NCBI GenBank assembly: GCA_038496445.1
Contig: JALMLS010000161.1
Span: forward strand, 1 to 22,487
Reading direction: 5' to 3'
Origin: Trichosphaerium sp. ATCC 40318
Lineage: Eukaryota > Discosea > Flabellinia > Trichosidae
Length of the DNA: 22,487 nt
The position numbers and the translations under genes are program-made. Positions 1 to 9,953 of the stretch are shown in pieces; within the stretch, counting starts at the first letter, position 1, and each line of letters begins with the position of its first letter. The notes beneath the pieces are model-generated. The model saw only the letters and a program-made list of their open reading frames with translations, had not been told where the DNA came from and did no database searches.

Positions 1-2103
1 TCATGGAGCACCTCCAGCGCCTTATTCAAAGCGTAAACACAAAATTCAAGAAAAAAAAAGGAAATAGTTTGTACATCCTGAAAGAATTCAATATCGCCAG
101 CATGAATAGCAATGGAGCATATATCATGAATAGCGTATTTATGTAAAGGGCATTCAAACAATGTTTCTCTCATTAACTTAAACAGTGCCTTTCCGCGCTA
201 AATAAACGAAACAAGTCAGCAAAAACCAAAACAATAATCCAATAGAACTCTTTACATCGAAATTAACCAAAACCACGTACCTTCAACGCTTCATATGTAT
301 TACCAACACCATAATAACTAAGTATCATACAAATTTTAGCTAACACTAACCAATTTTGTGATATTAAAGGATGAGCATTTGTAATACTTTGTAGACCAAA
401 CTTTTTGGCTAAAGATATCTCAAGCATGAAGCTTGCAAACGTGTCTTCTGACTATATAGCTGATGTTATTAACCATGCAATGGCTAAAAAGCAAGATTAG
501 TACGTACTATTTTATGTAGACGAAAACCAACAGATCCTGATGTTGAATATTGACCGCGGCCAGACAACCTGACTTGATGCGAAATAGTCATCCAAATCTG
601 TTTGAGTTTTTGAGTTTTTTGAGTTGATTTAAACAATGTACCTTTCCTACAGAAACCCATCCAAGTTGAAGAATAACGGTGGTGGAAGGGCCTCAGGTGA
701 ACCTTGTGCTAAGTGAGCAATCTCATTTGAAGCACTCATTACTCTGCTAAGTGCTTCATCCCTAAGAAAATGCTGAGCCTTGTTCATAAAGTATCCAAAA
801 CAGTAAAGCAGTTCCCTACCTATCAGTGAACATGAGAGATTGAATAATCTACATCTCCGTTGTGCATGCTTGAAATATGTATATTCTTTATAACAAGGAT
901 CTTTCGCTAACCGTCAAACATTTCTAAACACGAAAATTGTAAGAAAAATCGGTTTAACAAGTTTCGCAAACTACATCTTACCTGATCCTTGTGTTAGATA
1001 ATTTGAAGCTTTATTATCAGGTGGAGTTGCCTCAAAGAACCCTGCATCGCCTCCAAGTAACATTAACCCACCTAGAACCAGAAGTAAGTCACATAGCAAT
1101 CAATTGTATTCTCAAAGGTACCAGCAACACTAGGATGACTCACATGTGATACAGAGCGTGCAGTACGCTCAGCTAAATCATAAAAATGTTTCGAATGGAC
1201 AGGAAAGCCCTCTTTGGAGCCCAAAGCAAGTATGGTTAACACTTCAAAAAGATGTGGATCTGATGACCAAGCTATGAATAGTTTGTTATAATACTTCGAT
1301 AAAATATCGAGTACTTGTGCAAGTCTGAAAAGATTCAATGATACTCTGCGGTGTCCAGAAAGATTTGAGTGGAATACCCTACACAACATGTTATAATAGA
1401 GAATGAATAAAACTTAGTTACTCTCAAAGATGTTGAACAGTGCTTCAAAGTTGCAAAGGAAGACAACGAGCAGACAAAGTAAAAACGGAAAAATGCTAAT
1501 GTGCGTACATATTGATAGTAATATCTGGCATTGTATAATTTAAGCCAACAAGATACATGTGCAGTTAAACTCAAATGGGCAGACAGACTCCAAAGAGTGG
1601 ACTAATAAAATAAGAGACCTCCAACGAAAAAAAAAAAAAAAAACCCAAATCGGTAAAAACCACGTGCCTGTTGGTTGACAACGCGCTCATACATTTGACG
1701 CCAGTAATTAGTTTCCTTGTTTTGTAGTGCAAGCTCTTCGCGTAATTTCTTAATCTCTGCGTTCTTTACGGTACCTTGAAGAGATGTTAGCAATAAAACA
1801 AGTGAGAATCGAAGCAAACACGCGGAAAAACTGGTGGGCGTATTAGAAACAACTGCTAACTGAGCGTACTTAGCATAGGACCTCTTTTTTAGGTGCAGAG
1901 TAAACACAAACGGCGTTCTTCTTTAAACATCGTGCGCATGGCGCTTTACCATCACATTTGGCATGACTTGTTCTACATGCTAAACAAGCGCGGCTAAGTC
2001 GTTTTGGTTTACCCGAGTTTAATTTTCGTTTTTTTGTTGGCGTTTCTGTTATGTTACACTCTGGTGCGTCGATAGGTGTATTATGGAGCCTATTTCCGTC
2101 AGA
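1..2103 (-). CDS. Zn(2)Cys(6) transcription factor, left-arm copy, cut by window edge
   Basis: This is the mirror copy of the transcription factor described at 6795-9303. The zinc-cluster exon lies at about 1869-2103 and the gene reads toward base 1, where the window ends inside the exon equivalent to 8881-8933. The last two coding exons are therefore not present here. Compared with the right copy, at least two single-G losses (near 838 and 914) fall inside or next to exons, and the first would shift the frame of an exon. This could mean the copy is decaying, but one-base run-length differences are also typical of long-read error. No independent function is claimed; read it as a duplicate or an artefact of the palindrome. 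Confidence 0.6.
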
Positions 2104-2690
2104 TTACGTATAATTACGTGTAATATGTACATGATGCGCTATAAAACCTGTTTCTAACAATACAGTGTAAAGGAACCTACCTATACAATAACAATAAGGA
2201 AATTGGGAGGAGAACGAAGGATTTCACAAAACGAGTTGACTTAACTTGAGAATAAAACGTTTTTTTGGAGATGTCAACGAAGCGGTTTCAGCTTTAACAA
2301 CTTTTTGGTGTAAACGGTTTAGACCCAAAGCGAATCCGTTATCAAACATGGAAAAAAAGAGCATTGGGATGAAGGAATTAGTTTCGTTTCTTGGTTTTTT
2401 TGTTAAGCATTGTCTTACTAAAATACCTTAGAAGAAATAGCTGTTACCGATGAAGGCTTGAAGACCTTGGCAGGAGTACACACCATCAACTTGTCATCTT
2501 GTTTTTCGATTTCTGCCTATAAATTATTGTTAACAACTTCCCATCAAAGTTCATATCCTTGTAGTGGTCTAGACCTCTTAGGCTTCATGTTTAAAAACCC
2601 ATGTTTACTAAACAAGAACAGCCTCAAACATTAAATACAAATTACTATTTATTTATGTACAGTCTTGGATCTTTTTTTGCATTTTTGTTG

Positions 2691-3347
2691 TTAAAAGTAG
2701 GATGAGGGGACCCATCCTTGCTCTCCTTTTATTTCTGCTAACCACCATCCTGAATCATCCCTATCTATGATACCTATCTTCTCCCCAGCCTTAAAACCTG
2801 AAAATAAATCAGAAAAAAGTGAGAAACAAATATTGACTTAAACGTGGTTCAGCTGCGCGCTTGTTCACGGATTTTAAAGCTATCAATAGGAAGATGGGTT
2901 ATAGGTTATACGTACTAAGTTTTTTGCTTTCACCAAATTGTTCATCAGGTGCTGTCTCATAACCGAATTTAGCAACAACCCACTCTTTTATTGTATCATC
3001 AAAAGAGTCATATTCGCCATCTTCAGTTGTAATGAATTTTCTAGGACTAGACATTGATGTACTCAATGGATCTCGTTTACAAGGTCCACAAACTCTTACA
3101 GCTTTCTTTAATAGTAACATTAGCGAAGGGAATGGATTTAGAAAATTGTTCGGAAAAAAAAAAAGAAAAACGTACAAATCCTTGACCTGGTAATAACTTT
3201 CGTGATTTAGAGCAATCTCCACAAACAACGCAACCACACTGGCGACAGTGATGCTAAAAATACATTAGAATGATTATAACACAGTCTACAAGAACGTACT
3301 CTTCTGAAAAAAGTTGTGAATTTGGCTTTACATATTGAGCAATGCAT
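2691..3347 (-). pseudogene. FYVE-SH3 gene, 5'-truncated left-arm copy
   Basis: This is the mirror copy of 5554-6207, with the same four coding segments and introns. The stop codon lies at 2691-2693. At its 5' end the reading frame starts by chance with an ATG (3345-3347) immediately before His and the first zinc-ligand Cys of the FYVE finger. That ATG is created by the junction with the 1-kb repeat block: the right-arm copy has different bases there and no ATG. The WxxD element that normally starts a FYVE domain is missing, so the gene has lost its N-terminal part. It probably does not encode a functional protein as drawn. Confidence 0.65.
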
Positions 3348-4344
3348 TGGAAATAGGACAAAAGTAGAATATTACGCTGGGAAACAAAGGCTCATCCAAA
3401 CTATCACAATGTAATTGGTGCGCAACAGTGTTGCTAAAATCGTCCTGAACTATTAAAAAAATATGATAACCAGCACAACATTAAAAACGGAATTACAAAA
3501 AAAACTTAGCATTTTTTTCTGGGACACTTTACATGTTTGGACACTTTACCTGTTTGACTAATTGTTACATCAAAAGATGTTATATTTTTGTACATCCTTG
3601 TTCCCCTCCTATCTGTTTTTGACAATATAAGTAATCAATCAATGTTTAAACCCAGTTCTAAAACTCACATCCATGGTGACAGGAAATACTTCCATTAACC
3701 TCCCTTAAATAAACAAACCCAGTCCTTAAGGGTTTATATTTGAAACATCCTCGTTCCCTCCTAAAGCGTAATTGAACTGTGTTGTTTTTAAGAAAGCGCT
3801 AGATACTGTCTCCAGTTACGTTTTATTCTGAATTGTGCTTGGTACCGTTGCGACAAACAAAAAATCAAAAAAAACGTGATTGATAAAATAAAATTGAACG
3901 AATTTCTGGATTTAATTAATTCAAGTTTTAAACCACCACTAAGCGCTATGACAACTTATAAAGTACGTGTTAAGTGGTTAATAATGAAATATTAGTTAGG
4001 CGTAGTATGAGTACCCAAAGTCCGTATTTGCCAACCAAACATTGTCGTACTTCTTAATATCAAAATACCATGACTTAATCGCTCTATTGCGTTTATGCTG
4101 TCATTGAAAATGATTGTTTTACTTCTATTACTGCTTGTTGGGTTAGTGGTTTTCTTATAGGGAGGCATATTGAAGCAAACCCACCACAATATCCAGGCAA
4201 ATACCATTATCACTGAATATAATTCAAGGCAAATACCGAAACATCAAACTTGATTGATTTAATAAAACCATTATTCGTCTACCTACAATGCTACCGTATC
4301 AGATCCCCAAATACCCGTAATTCATTTGCACAATGCCTCACACC
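3348..4344 (+). repeat. Copy A of a ~1-kb repeated block (same sense as 11282-12285)
   Basis: This block matches 11282-12285 in the same orientation almost base for base, and 4553-5543 in reverse complement. Where the three copies disagree, this one usually sides with the 11282 copy against the right-arm copy. Examples are the CTTCTTAATATC run near 4050, AACAAACCC near 3713, and the junction bases near 3348. It holds no convincing gene. Features are the paired motif (about 3524-3560) related to 9541-9590, and a short minus-strand ORF at 3992-4213. Confidence 0.9.
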
Positions 4345-4552
4345 AGCGCGTACCCATAAGTTGTTTTTGTCAGGAACATTTAGCTACCCATGCGTTTACT
4401 CTCATCTCTCCGTATGGTGTAACCCACGGTTGTCCATGAAGTGCATATCAAAGTGATATGGCTCTGGATCGAACGGTTGAGGGTAGTTAATGCCTGGTTC
4501 ATGATATCCAAAAAAACAGCGGGTTTTGTTGGGGTTTTTGAACGCTGTAGTA
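4345..4552. other. Loop of the palindrome, inverted copy of 12286-12493
   Basis: These 208 bases are the only part of 1-8900 that is not mirrored. They are the reverse complement of 12286-12493, the first exon of the homing endonuclease gene. On the right they run without a break into 4553-5543, just as 12286 runs into the block at 12285 in the other locus. On the left they meet copy A at CACC (4341-4344). In the intact locus the same place reads GGTG (12494-12497), so the two share four bases exactly at the join. This is the geometry expected from a 3' end that folded back and primed on itself. Confidence 0.9.
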
Positions 4553-4564
4553 GGTGTGAGGCAT
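4345..4564 (-). pseudogene. Fragment of homing endonuclease exon 1
   Basis: The start codon (complement of 4562-4564) and the following codons match the N-terminal exon of the gene at 12274-13238. The fragment stops at the palindrome join after about 73 codons and has no zinc-finger exon. It shares the frameshift seen in the other copy (the AAATGTT context about 180 bases after the ATG). It also has one C fewer in the run after ATGGACAA and one A more in the run near the GATATC. It cannot encode a nuclease. Confidence 0.75.
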
Positions 4565-5543
4565 TGTGCAAATGAATTACGGGTATTTGGGGATCTGATA
4601 CGGTAGCATTGTAGGTAGACGAATAATGGTTTTATTAAATCAATCAAGTTTGATGTTTCGGTATTTGCCTTGAATTATATTCAGTGATAATGGTATTTGC
4701 CTGGATATTGTGGTGGGTTTGCTTCAATATGCCTCCCTATAAGAAAACCACTAACCCAACAAGCAGTAATAGAAGTAAAACAATCATTTTCAATGACAGC
4801 ATAAACGCAATAGAGCGATTAAGTCATGGTATTTTGATATTAAAAGAAGTACGACAATGTTTGGTTGGCAAATACGGACTTTGGGTACTCATACTACGCC
4901 TAACTAATATTTCATTATTAACCACTTAACACGTACTTTATAAGTTGTCATAGCGCTTAGTGGTGGTTTAAAACTTGATTAATTAAATCCAGAATTCGTT
5001 CAATTTTATTTTATCAATCACGTTTTTTTTTGATTTTTTGTTTGTCGCAACGGTACCAAGCACAATTCAGAATAAAACGTAACTGGAGACAGTATCTAGC
5101 GCTTTTCTTAAAACAACACAGTTCAATTACGCTTTAGGAGGGAACGAGGATGTTTCAAATATAAACCCTTAAGGACTGGGTTGGTTATTTAAGGGAGGTT
5201 AATGGAAGTATTTCCTTGTCACCATGGATGTGAGTTTTAGAACTGGGTTTAAACATTGATTGATTACTTATATTGTCAAAAACAGATAGGAGGGAACAAG
5301 GATGTACAAAAATATAACATCTTTTGATGTAACAATTAGTCAAACAGGTAAAGTGTCCCAAACATGTAAAGTGTCCAGAAAAAATGCTAAGTTTTTTTTG
5401 TAATTCCGTTTTAATGTTGTGCTGGTTATCATATTTTTTTAATAGTTCAGGACGATTTTAGCAACACTGTTGCGCACCCAATTACATTGTGATAGTTTGG
5501 ATGAGCCTTTGTTTCCCAGCGTAATATTCTACTTTTGTTCCTG
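4553..5543 (-). repeat. Copy B of the ~1-kb repeated block, inverted
   Basis: This is the reverse complement of about 11293-12285. Together with the loop (4345-4552) it forms one continuous inverted copy of about 11293-12497. At its right end the similarity stops at ACTTTTGTT (about 5531-5539). There it runs into the FYVE gene instead of the sequence found at 11282. The block carries the repeated AGTCAAACAGGTAAAGTGTC motif pair at about 5337-5378. Confidence 0.9.
4684..4929 (+). pseudogene. Short ORF inside the repeated block, unknown
   Basis: An 81-codon frame; the most natural start is the internal ATG at 4729 (MPPYKKTTNP). The two other copies (complement of 3992-4213 and of 11933-12154) lack two bases in an A run and diverge after the motif SHGILIL, ending at 73 codons. 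In the 11282 copy it points away from the endonuclease gene. A hydrophobic stretch upstream of the internal ATG (MIMVFAWILWWVCF) may be chance. I recognise no domain, and the disagreement between copies argues against strong selection. It may be a relic of a transposon gene or simply noncoding. Confidence 0.2.
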
Positions 5544-5553
5544 ATAACGAAAG

Positions 5554-6207
5554 CATTGCTCAATATGTAAAGCCAAATTCACAACTTTTTTCAGAAGAGT
5601 ACGTTCTTGTAGACTGTGTTATAATCATTCTAATGTATTTTTAGCATCACTGTCGCCAGTGTGGTTGCGTTGTTTGTGGAGATTGCTCTAAATCACGAAA
5701 GTTATTACCAGGTCAAGGATTTGTACGTTTTTCTTTTTTTTTTTCCGAACAATTTTCTAAATCCATTCCCTTCGCTAATGTTACTATTAAAGAAAGCTGT
5801 AAGAGTTTGTGGACCTTGTAAACGAGATCCATTGAGTACATCAATGTCTAGTCCTAGAAAATTCATTACAACTGAAGATGGCGAATATGACTCTTTTGAT
5901 GATACAATAAAAGAGTGGGTTGTTGCTAAATTCGGTTATGAGACAGCACCTGATGAACAATTTGGTGAAAGCAAAAAACTTAGTACGTATAACCTATAAC
6001 CCATCTTCCTATTGATAGCTTTAAAATCCGTGAACAAGCGCGCAGCTGAACCACGTTTAAGTCAATATTTGTTTCTCACTTTTTTCTGATTTATTTTCAG
6101 GTTTTAAGGCTGGGGAGAAGATAGGTATCATAGATAGGGATGATTCAGGATGGTGGTTAGCAGAAATAAAAGGAGAGCAAGGATGGGTCCCCTCATCCTA
6201 CTTTTAA
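5554..6207 (+). pseudogene. FYVE zinc finger - SH3 protein, 5'-truncated gene
   Basis: Four coding segments keep one frame: 5554-5598, 5645-5722, 5793-5982 and 6101-6207, joined by GT-AG introns of 46, 70 and 118 nt. The protein starts inside a FYVE finger, with CSIC, RRHHCRQCG, CVVCGDC, GQGF and RVCGPC giving the zinc-ligand pairs and the basic phosphoinositide-binding patch. A linker of about 55 residues follows. The C-terminus is an SH3 core with GEKIGIIDRDDSGWWLAEI and GWVPSSYF. FYVE domains bind PI3P on endosomes and SH3 domains bind proline-rich partners, so the intact protein was probably an endosomal or cytoskeletal adaptor. The WxxD part of the FYVE domain and everything before it is missing: a TAA lies just upstream in frame and the similarity to the repeat block begins at about 5543. 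The missing exons should exist elsewhere in the genome. Confidence 0.8.
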
Positions 6208-6381
6208 CAACAAAAATGCAAAAAAAGATCCAAGACTGTACATAAATAAATAGTAATTTGTATTTAATGTTTGAGGCTGTTCTTGTTTAGTAAACATGGG
6301 TTTTTAAACATGAAGCCTAAGAGGTCTAGACCACTACAAGGATATGAACTTTGATGGGAAGTTGTTAACAATAATTTATAG

Positions 6382-6480
6382 GCAGAAATCGAAAAACAAG
6401 ATGACAAGTTGATGGTGTGTACTCCTGCCAAGGTCTTCAAGCCTTCATCGGTAACAGCTATTTCTTCTAAGGTATTTTAG
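6382..6480 (+). other. Candidate terminal exon, unknown
   Basis: A 32-codon open segment (AEIEKQDDKLMVCTPAKVF and following) starts directly after a plausible acceptor (AATTTATAG, ending at 6381) and ends at TAG 6478-6480. Its composition looks coding. No donor exon is obvious between the SH3 stop (6207) and here: the ATGs at 6310 and 6347 do not join cleanly. It could be the end of a small gene, an early exon of the transcription factor spliced at GTATTT (6472), or chance. The mirror copy is at about 2418-2516. Confidence 0.25.
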
Positions 6481-6794
6481 TAAGACAATGCTTAACAAAA
6501 AAACCAAGAAACGAAACTAATTCCTTCATCCCAATGCTCTTTTTTTCCATGTTTGATAACGGATTCGCTTTGGGTCTAAACCGTTTACACCAAAAAGTTG
6601 TTAAAGCTGAAACCGCTTCGTTGACATCTCCAAAAAAACGTTTTATTCTCAAGTTAAGTCAACTCGTTTTGTGAAATCCTTCGTTCTCCTCCCAATTTCC
6701 TTATTGTTATTGTATAGGTAGGTTCCTTTACACTGTATTGTTAGAAACAGGTTTTATAGCGCATCATGTACATATTACACGTAATTATACGTAA

Positions 6795-9303
6795 TCTGAC
6801 GGAAATAGGCTCCATAATACACCTATCGACGCACCAGAGTGTAACATAACAGAAACGCCAACAAAAAAACGAAAATTAAACTCGGGTAAACCAAAACGAC
6901 TTAGCCGCGCTTGTTTAGCATGTAGAACAAGTCATGCCAAATGTGATGGTAAAGCGCCATGCGCACGATGTTTAAAGAAGAACGCCGTTTGTGTTTACTC
7001 TGCACCTAAAAAAAGAGGTCCTATGCTAAGTACGCTCAGTTAGCAGTTGTTTCTAATACGCCCACCAGTTTTTCCGCGTGTTTGCTTCGATTCTCACTTG
7101 TTTTATTGCTAACATCTCTTCAAGGTACCGTAAAGAACGCAGAGATTAAGAAATTACGCGAAGAGCTTGCACTACAAAACAAGGAAACTAATTACTGGCG
7201 TCAAATGTATGAGCGCGTTGTCAACCAACAGGCACGTGGTTTTTACCGATTTGGGTTTTTTTTTTTTTTTTTCGTTGGAGGTCTCTTATTTTATTAGTCC
7301 ACTCTTTGGAGTCTGTCTGCCCATTTGAGTTTAACTGCACATGTATCTTGTTGGCTTAAATTATACAATGCCAGATATTACTATCAATATGTACGCACAT
7401 TAGCATTTTTCCGTTTTTACTTTGTCTGCTCGTTGTCTTCCTTTGCAACTTTGAAGCACTGTTCAACATCTTTGAGAGTAACTAAGTTTTATTCATTCTC
7501 TATTATAACATGTTGTGTAGGGTATTCCACTCAAATCTTTCTGGACACCGCAGAGTATCATTGAATCTTTTCAGACTTGCACAAGTACTCGATATTTTAT
7601 CGAAGTATTATAACAAACTATTCATAGCTTGGTCATCAGATCCACATCTTTTTGAAGTGTTAACCATACTTGCTTTGGGCTCCAAAGAGGGCTTTCCTGT
7701 CCATTCGAAACATTTTTATGATTTAGCTGAGCGTACTGCACGCTCTGTATCACATGTGAGTCATCCTAGTGTTGCTGGTACCTTTGAGAATACAATTGAT
7801 TGCTATGTGACTTACTTCTGGTTCTAGGTGGGTTAATGTTACTTGGAGGCGATGCAGGGTTCTTTGAGGCAACTCCACCTGATAATAAAGCTTCAAATTA
7901 TCTAACACAAGGATCAGGTAAGATGTAGTTTGCGAAACTTGTTAAACCGATTTTTCTTACAATTTTCGTGTTTAGAAATGTTTGACCGGTTAGCGAAAGA
8001 TCCTTGTTATAAAGAATATACATATTTCAAGCATGCACAACGGAGATGTAGATTATTCAATCCTCTCATGTTCACTGATAGGTAGGGAACTGCTTTACTG
8101 TTTTGGATACTTTATGAACAAGGCTCAGCATTTTCTTAGGGATGAAGCACTTAGCAGAGTAATGAGTGCTTCAAATGAGATTGCTCACTTAGCACAAGGT
8201 TCACCTGAGGCCCTTCCACCACCGTTAATTCTTCAACTTGGATGGGTTTCTGTAGGAAAGGTACATTGTTTAAATCAACTCAAAAACTCAAAAACTCAAA
8301 CAGATTTGGATGACTATTTCGCATCAAGTCAGGTTGTCTGGCCGCGGTCAATATTCAACATCAGGATCTGTTGGTTTTCGTCTACATAAAATAGTACGTA
8401 CTAATCTTGCTTTTTAGCCATTGCATGGTTAATAACATCAGCTATATAGTCAGAAGACACGTTTGCAAGCTTCATGCTTGAGATATCTTTAGCCAAAAAG
8501 TTTGGTCTACAAAGTATTACAAATGCTCATCCTTTAATATCACAAAATTGGTTAGTGTTAGCTAAAATTTGTATGATACTTAGTTATTATGGTGTTGGTA
8601 ATACATATGAAGCGTTGAAGGTACGTGGTTTTGGTTAATTTCGATGTAAAGAGTTCTATTGGATTATTGTTTTGGTTTTTGCTGACTTGTTTCGTTTATT
8701 TAGCGCGGAAAGGCACTGTTTAAGTTAATGAGAGAAACATTGTTTGAATGCCCTTTACATAAATACGCTATTCATGATATATGCTCCATTGCTATTCATG
8801 CTGGCGATATTGAATTCTTTCAGGATGTACAAACTATTTCCTTTTTTTTTCTTGAATTTTGTGTTTACGCTTTGAATAAGGCGCTGGAGGTGCTCCATGA
8901 TCGGTATGGTAAGACTAATAGTAATTTAATACGGTAAGTGTTTCTATTTTATATATTGTGATAAAGTACTTGCCTACGCAATCGCAGTGGAGCAGTTTTT
9001 TGAAGTTGAACAAAAAAAAAAAAGAAGTGTTATGTTGTTGACAAAAATTATAGGTCACTAGTTCTACTGGCTGATGAGGTTTCCTTACCTTATGATAAGA
9101 CATCATTATTCAATAAGTTATATAAGCTTCAAGATACAACACATGACTCATACGGGTTATTAATTGATAATAATCAAAGAATCAATACACCTGATGATAC
9201 TTTACCAGTTGAGATTGATTTTTTTAAACTGAATGAATCTGATTTAGTGTTCCCTGATCTAGAATCAACAATTGACAATGGATTTTATGTTGATACTATC
9301 TGA
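6795..9303 (+). CDS. Zn(2)Cys(6) binuclear-cluster transcription factor
   Basis: The first recognised exon (open from 6795 to 7029) has a basic stretch and a full zinc cluster, CLACRTSHAKC then CARCLKKNAVC, with spacing C-x2-C-x6-C-x5-C-x2-C-x6-C, followed by a basic PKKRG linker. After a 95-nt intron (7030-7124) comes a short coiled coil (AEIKKLREELALQNKE), the usual dimerisation element of this class. From 7522 to the TGA at 9301-9303 one frame holds across nine introns; later exons are 7828-7917, 7976-8081, 8140-8260, 8304-8393, 8450-8620, 8704-8826, 8881-8933 and 9054-9303. This part is rich in helices, as in the regulatory middle region of the family, and the C-terminus is acidic. The joins between 7240 and 7520 could not be settled, and no ATG is in frame upstream of the cluster, so an earlier exon is missing from this model. 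It is probably a nuclear DNA-binding regulator. Confidence 0.8.
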
Positions 9304-9379
9304 ATATTACGTGTATGGAAAATGAGAGCAAATAAACATGAACCCAAAGTTTATGACTGAATATGCGGCACATTTCAGA

Positions 9380-9523
9380 CGTTTGAACAATATGGACCAG
9401 ATTCAACGATAATAGTATACGACAACAACCCTTCAGATAAATAAAAATGTAACATCAATCAATTAGAAATCCGTGATCTAAAGAAGCAAATACGCATTCT
9501 CAAACAAATGTTAAAAAAGTAAA
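9380..9523 (+). pseudogene. Coding relic related to 14249-14310
   Basis: After a possible acceptor (CATTTCAG) the frame reads TFEQYGPDSTIIVYDNNPSD and stops. The second copy at 14249 reads YGPGPTTVYDKPSD, and the nucleotides align over about 50 bases with small indels, most of them multiples of three. Downstream, 9446-9523 encodes a short coiled coil (QLEIRDLKKQIRILKQMLKK) ending in TAA. I do not recognise the family. The broken frame suggests a decayed gene or a transposon C-terminus. Confidence 0.4.
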
Positions 9524-9540
9524 TAAACCACGGGCTTATT

Positions 9541-9590
9541 TAGTCAAACATGAAAAGTGTCCTAAAACAGGTAAAGTGTCCCAAATATTT
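9541..9590 (+). repeat. Paired AAAGTGTCC motif, possible terminal inverted repeat (left)
   Basis: TAGTCAAACATGAAAAGTGT is followed by CC, a spacer, then ACAGGTAAAGTGTCCCA, so the same core occurs twice in about 45 bases. The same double motif occurs in opposite orientation at 11459-11504, and in the two other block copies (about 3524-3560 and 5337-5378). The two facing copies bracket about 1.96 kb. This arrangement resembles the ends of a cut-and-paste DNA transposon, but no transposase is recognised between them. Confidence 0.45.
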
Positions 9591-9953
9591 TTTTTCACAA
9601 ACGGAGCTCTAACTAATCAAAACGAGGTCACCGCACACAAACAACGTGTTTGATGCGGTAAAATTTTGGAATTGATGAAATGAGGAGCCTGATATGTCAC
9701 GGAACCTAGTTTTAAGTGGAGAAGGCGCACGCTTATAATTGTACCAGAGTTAACCGCAAAAGAGCACGTGATAACTAACACATGCAGAGAAATTGAACGT
9801 TAAAAATTTACTGTTATCGAAAATATGAGAAAAAAAACTTGAGGGACACTCTTCCAATTGGTACATCTTATGCGTGTGTTCTCTGTATTCATCCCGTAAC
9901 TTGTGGGCTGTGTGTTTCCCAAAAAACAAACCAATACTGAAACGAGACATTGA

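Larger units (their letters stand above)
1..4344. repeat. Left arm of a giant inverted repeat
   Basis: This stretch is the reverse complement of 4553-8900. Base 1 pairs with base 8900 and base 4344 with base 4553, so the coordinate sum drifts by only four bases over 4.3 kb. The differences seen are nearly all one-base length changes in short runs, for example a missing G near 914 and another near 838. The exception is a patch of about 12-16 bases around 3345-3360. The arm begins at the first base of the window, so its outer end is not seen. It holds a TF copy (1-2103), a FYVE-SH3 copy (2691-3347) and the shared 1-kb block (3348-4344). Confidence 0.95.
4553..8900. repeat. Right arm of the giant inverted repeat
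   Basis: This is the reverse complement of 1-4344. The arm contains the 1-kb block (4553-5543), the FYVE-SH3 fragment (5554-6207) and most of the transcription factor gene, which continues past the arm to its stop at 9303. The right arm is therefore attached to single-copy flanking sequence and is the better guide to the true gene structures. Within the 1-kb block this arm has several private one- or two-base changes, such as AATTC for AATTTC near 4993, GGTTGG for GTTTG near 5180 and TCCTTG for TCCTG near 5217. Confidence 0.95.

Noticed and set aside
1335-1907. Several open frames on the minus strand overlapping the TF copy (1335-1574, 1602-1907)
   Set aside because: They run through introns and T-rich stretches of the TF gene and are mirror images of right-arm frames. 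The parts that fit the spliced model are covered there.
6467-6652. 61-codon minus-strand frame (and its mirror at 2246-2431)
   Set aside because: It starts at TTG, overlaps the candidate exon on the other strand, and has no recognisable content. Being duplicated only reflects the palindrome.
8033-8389. 118-codon frame inside the TF gene
   Set aside because: It crosses a likely 58-nt intron (8082-8139) in the wrong phase. The spliced model keeps the TF frame before and after it.
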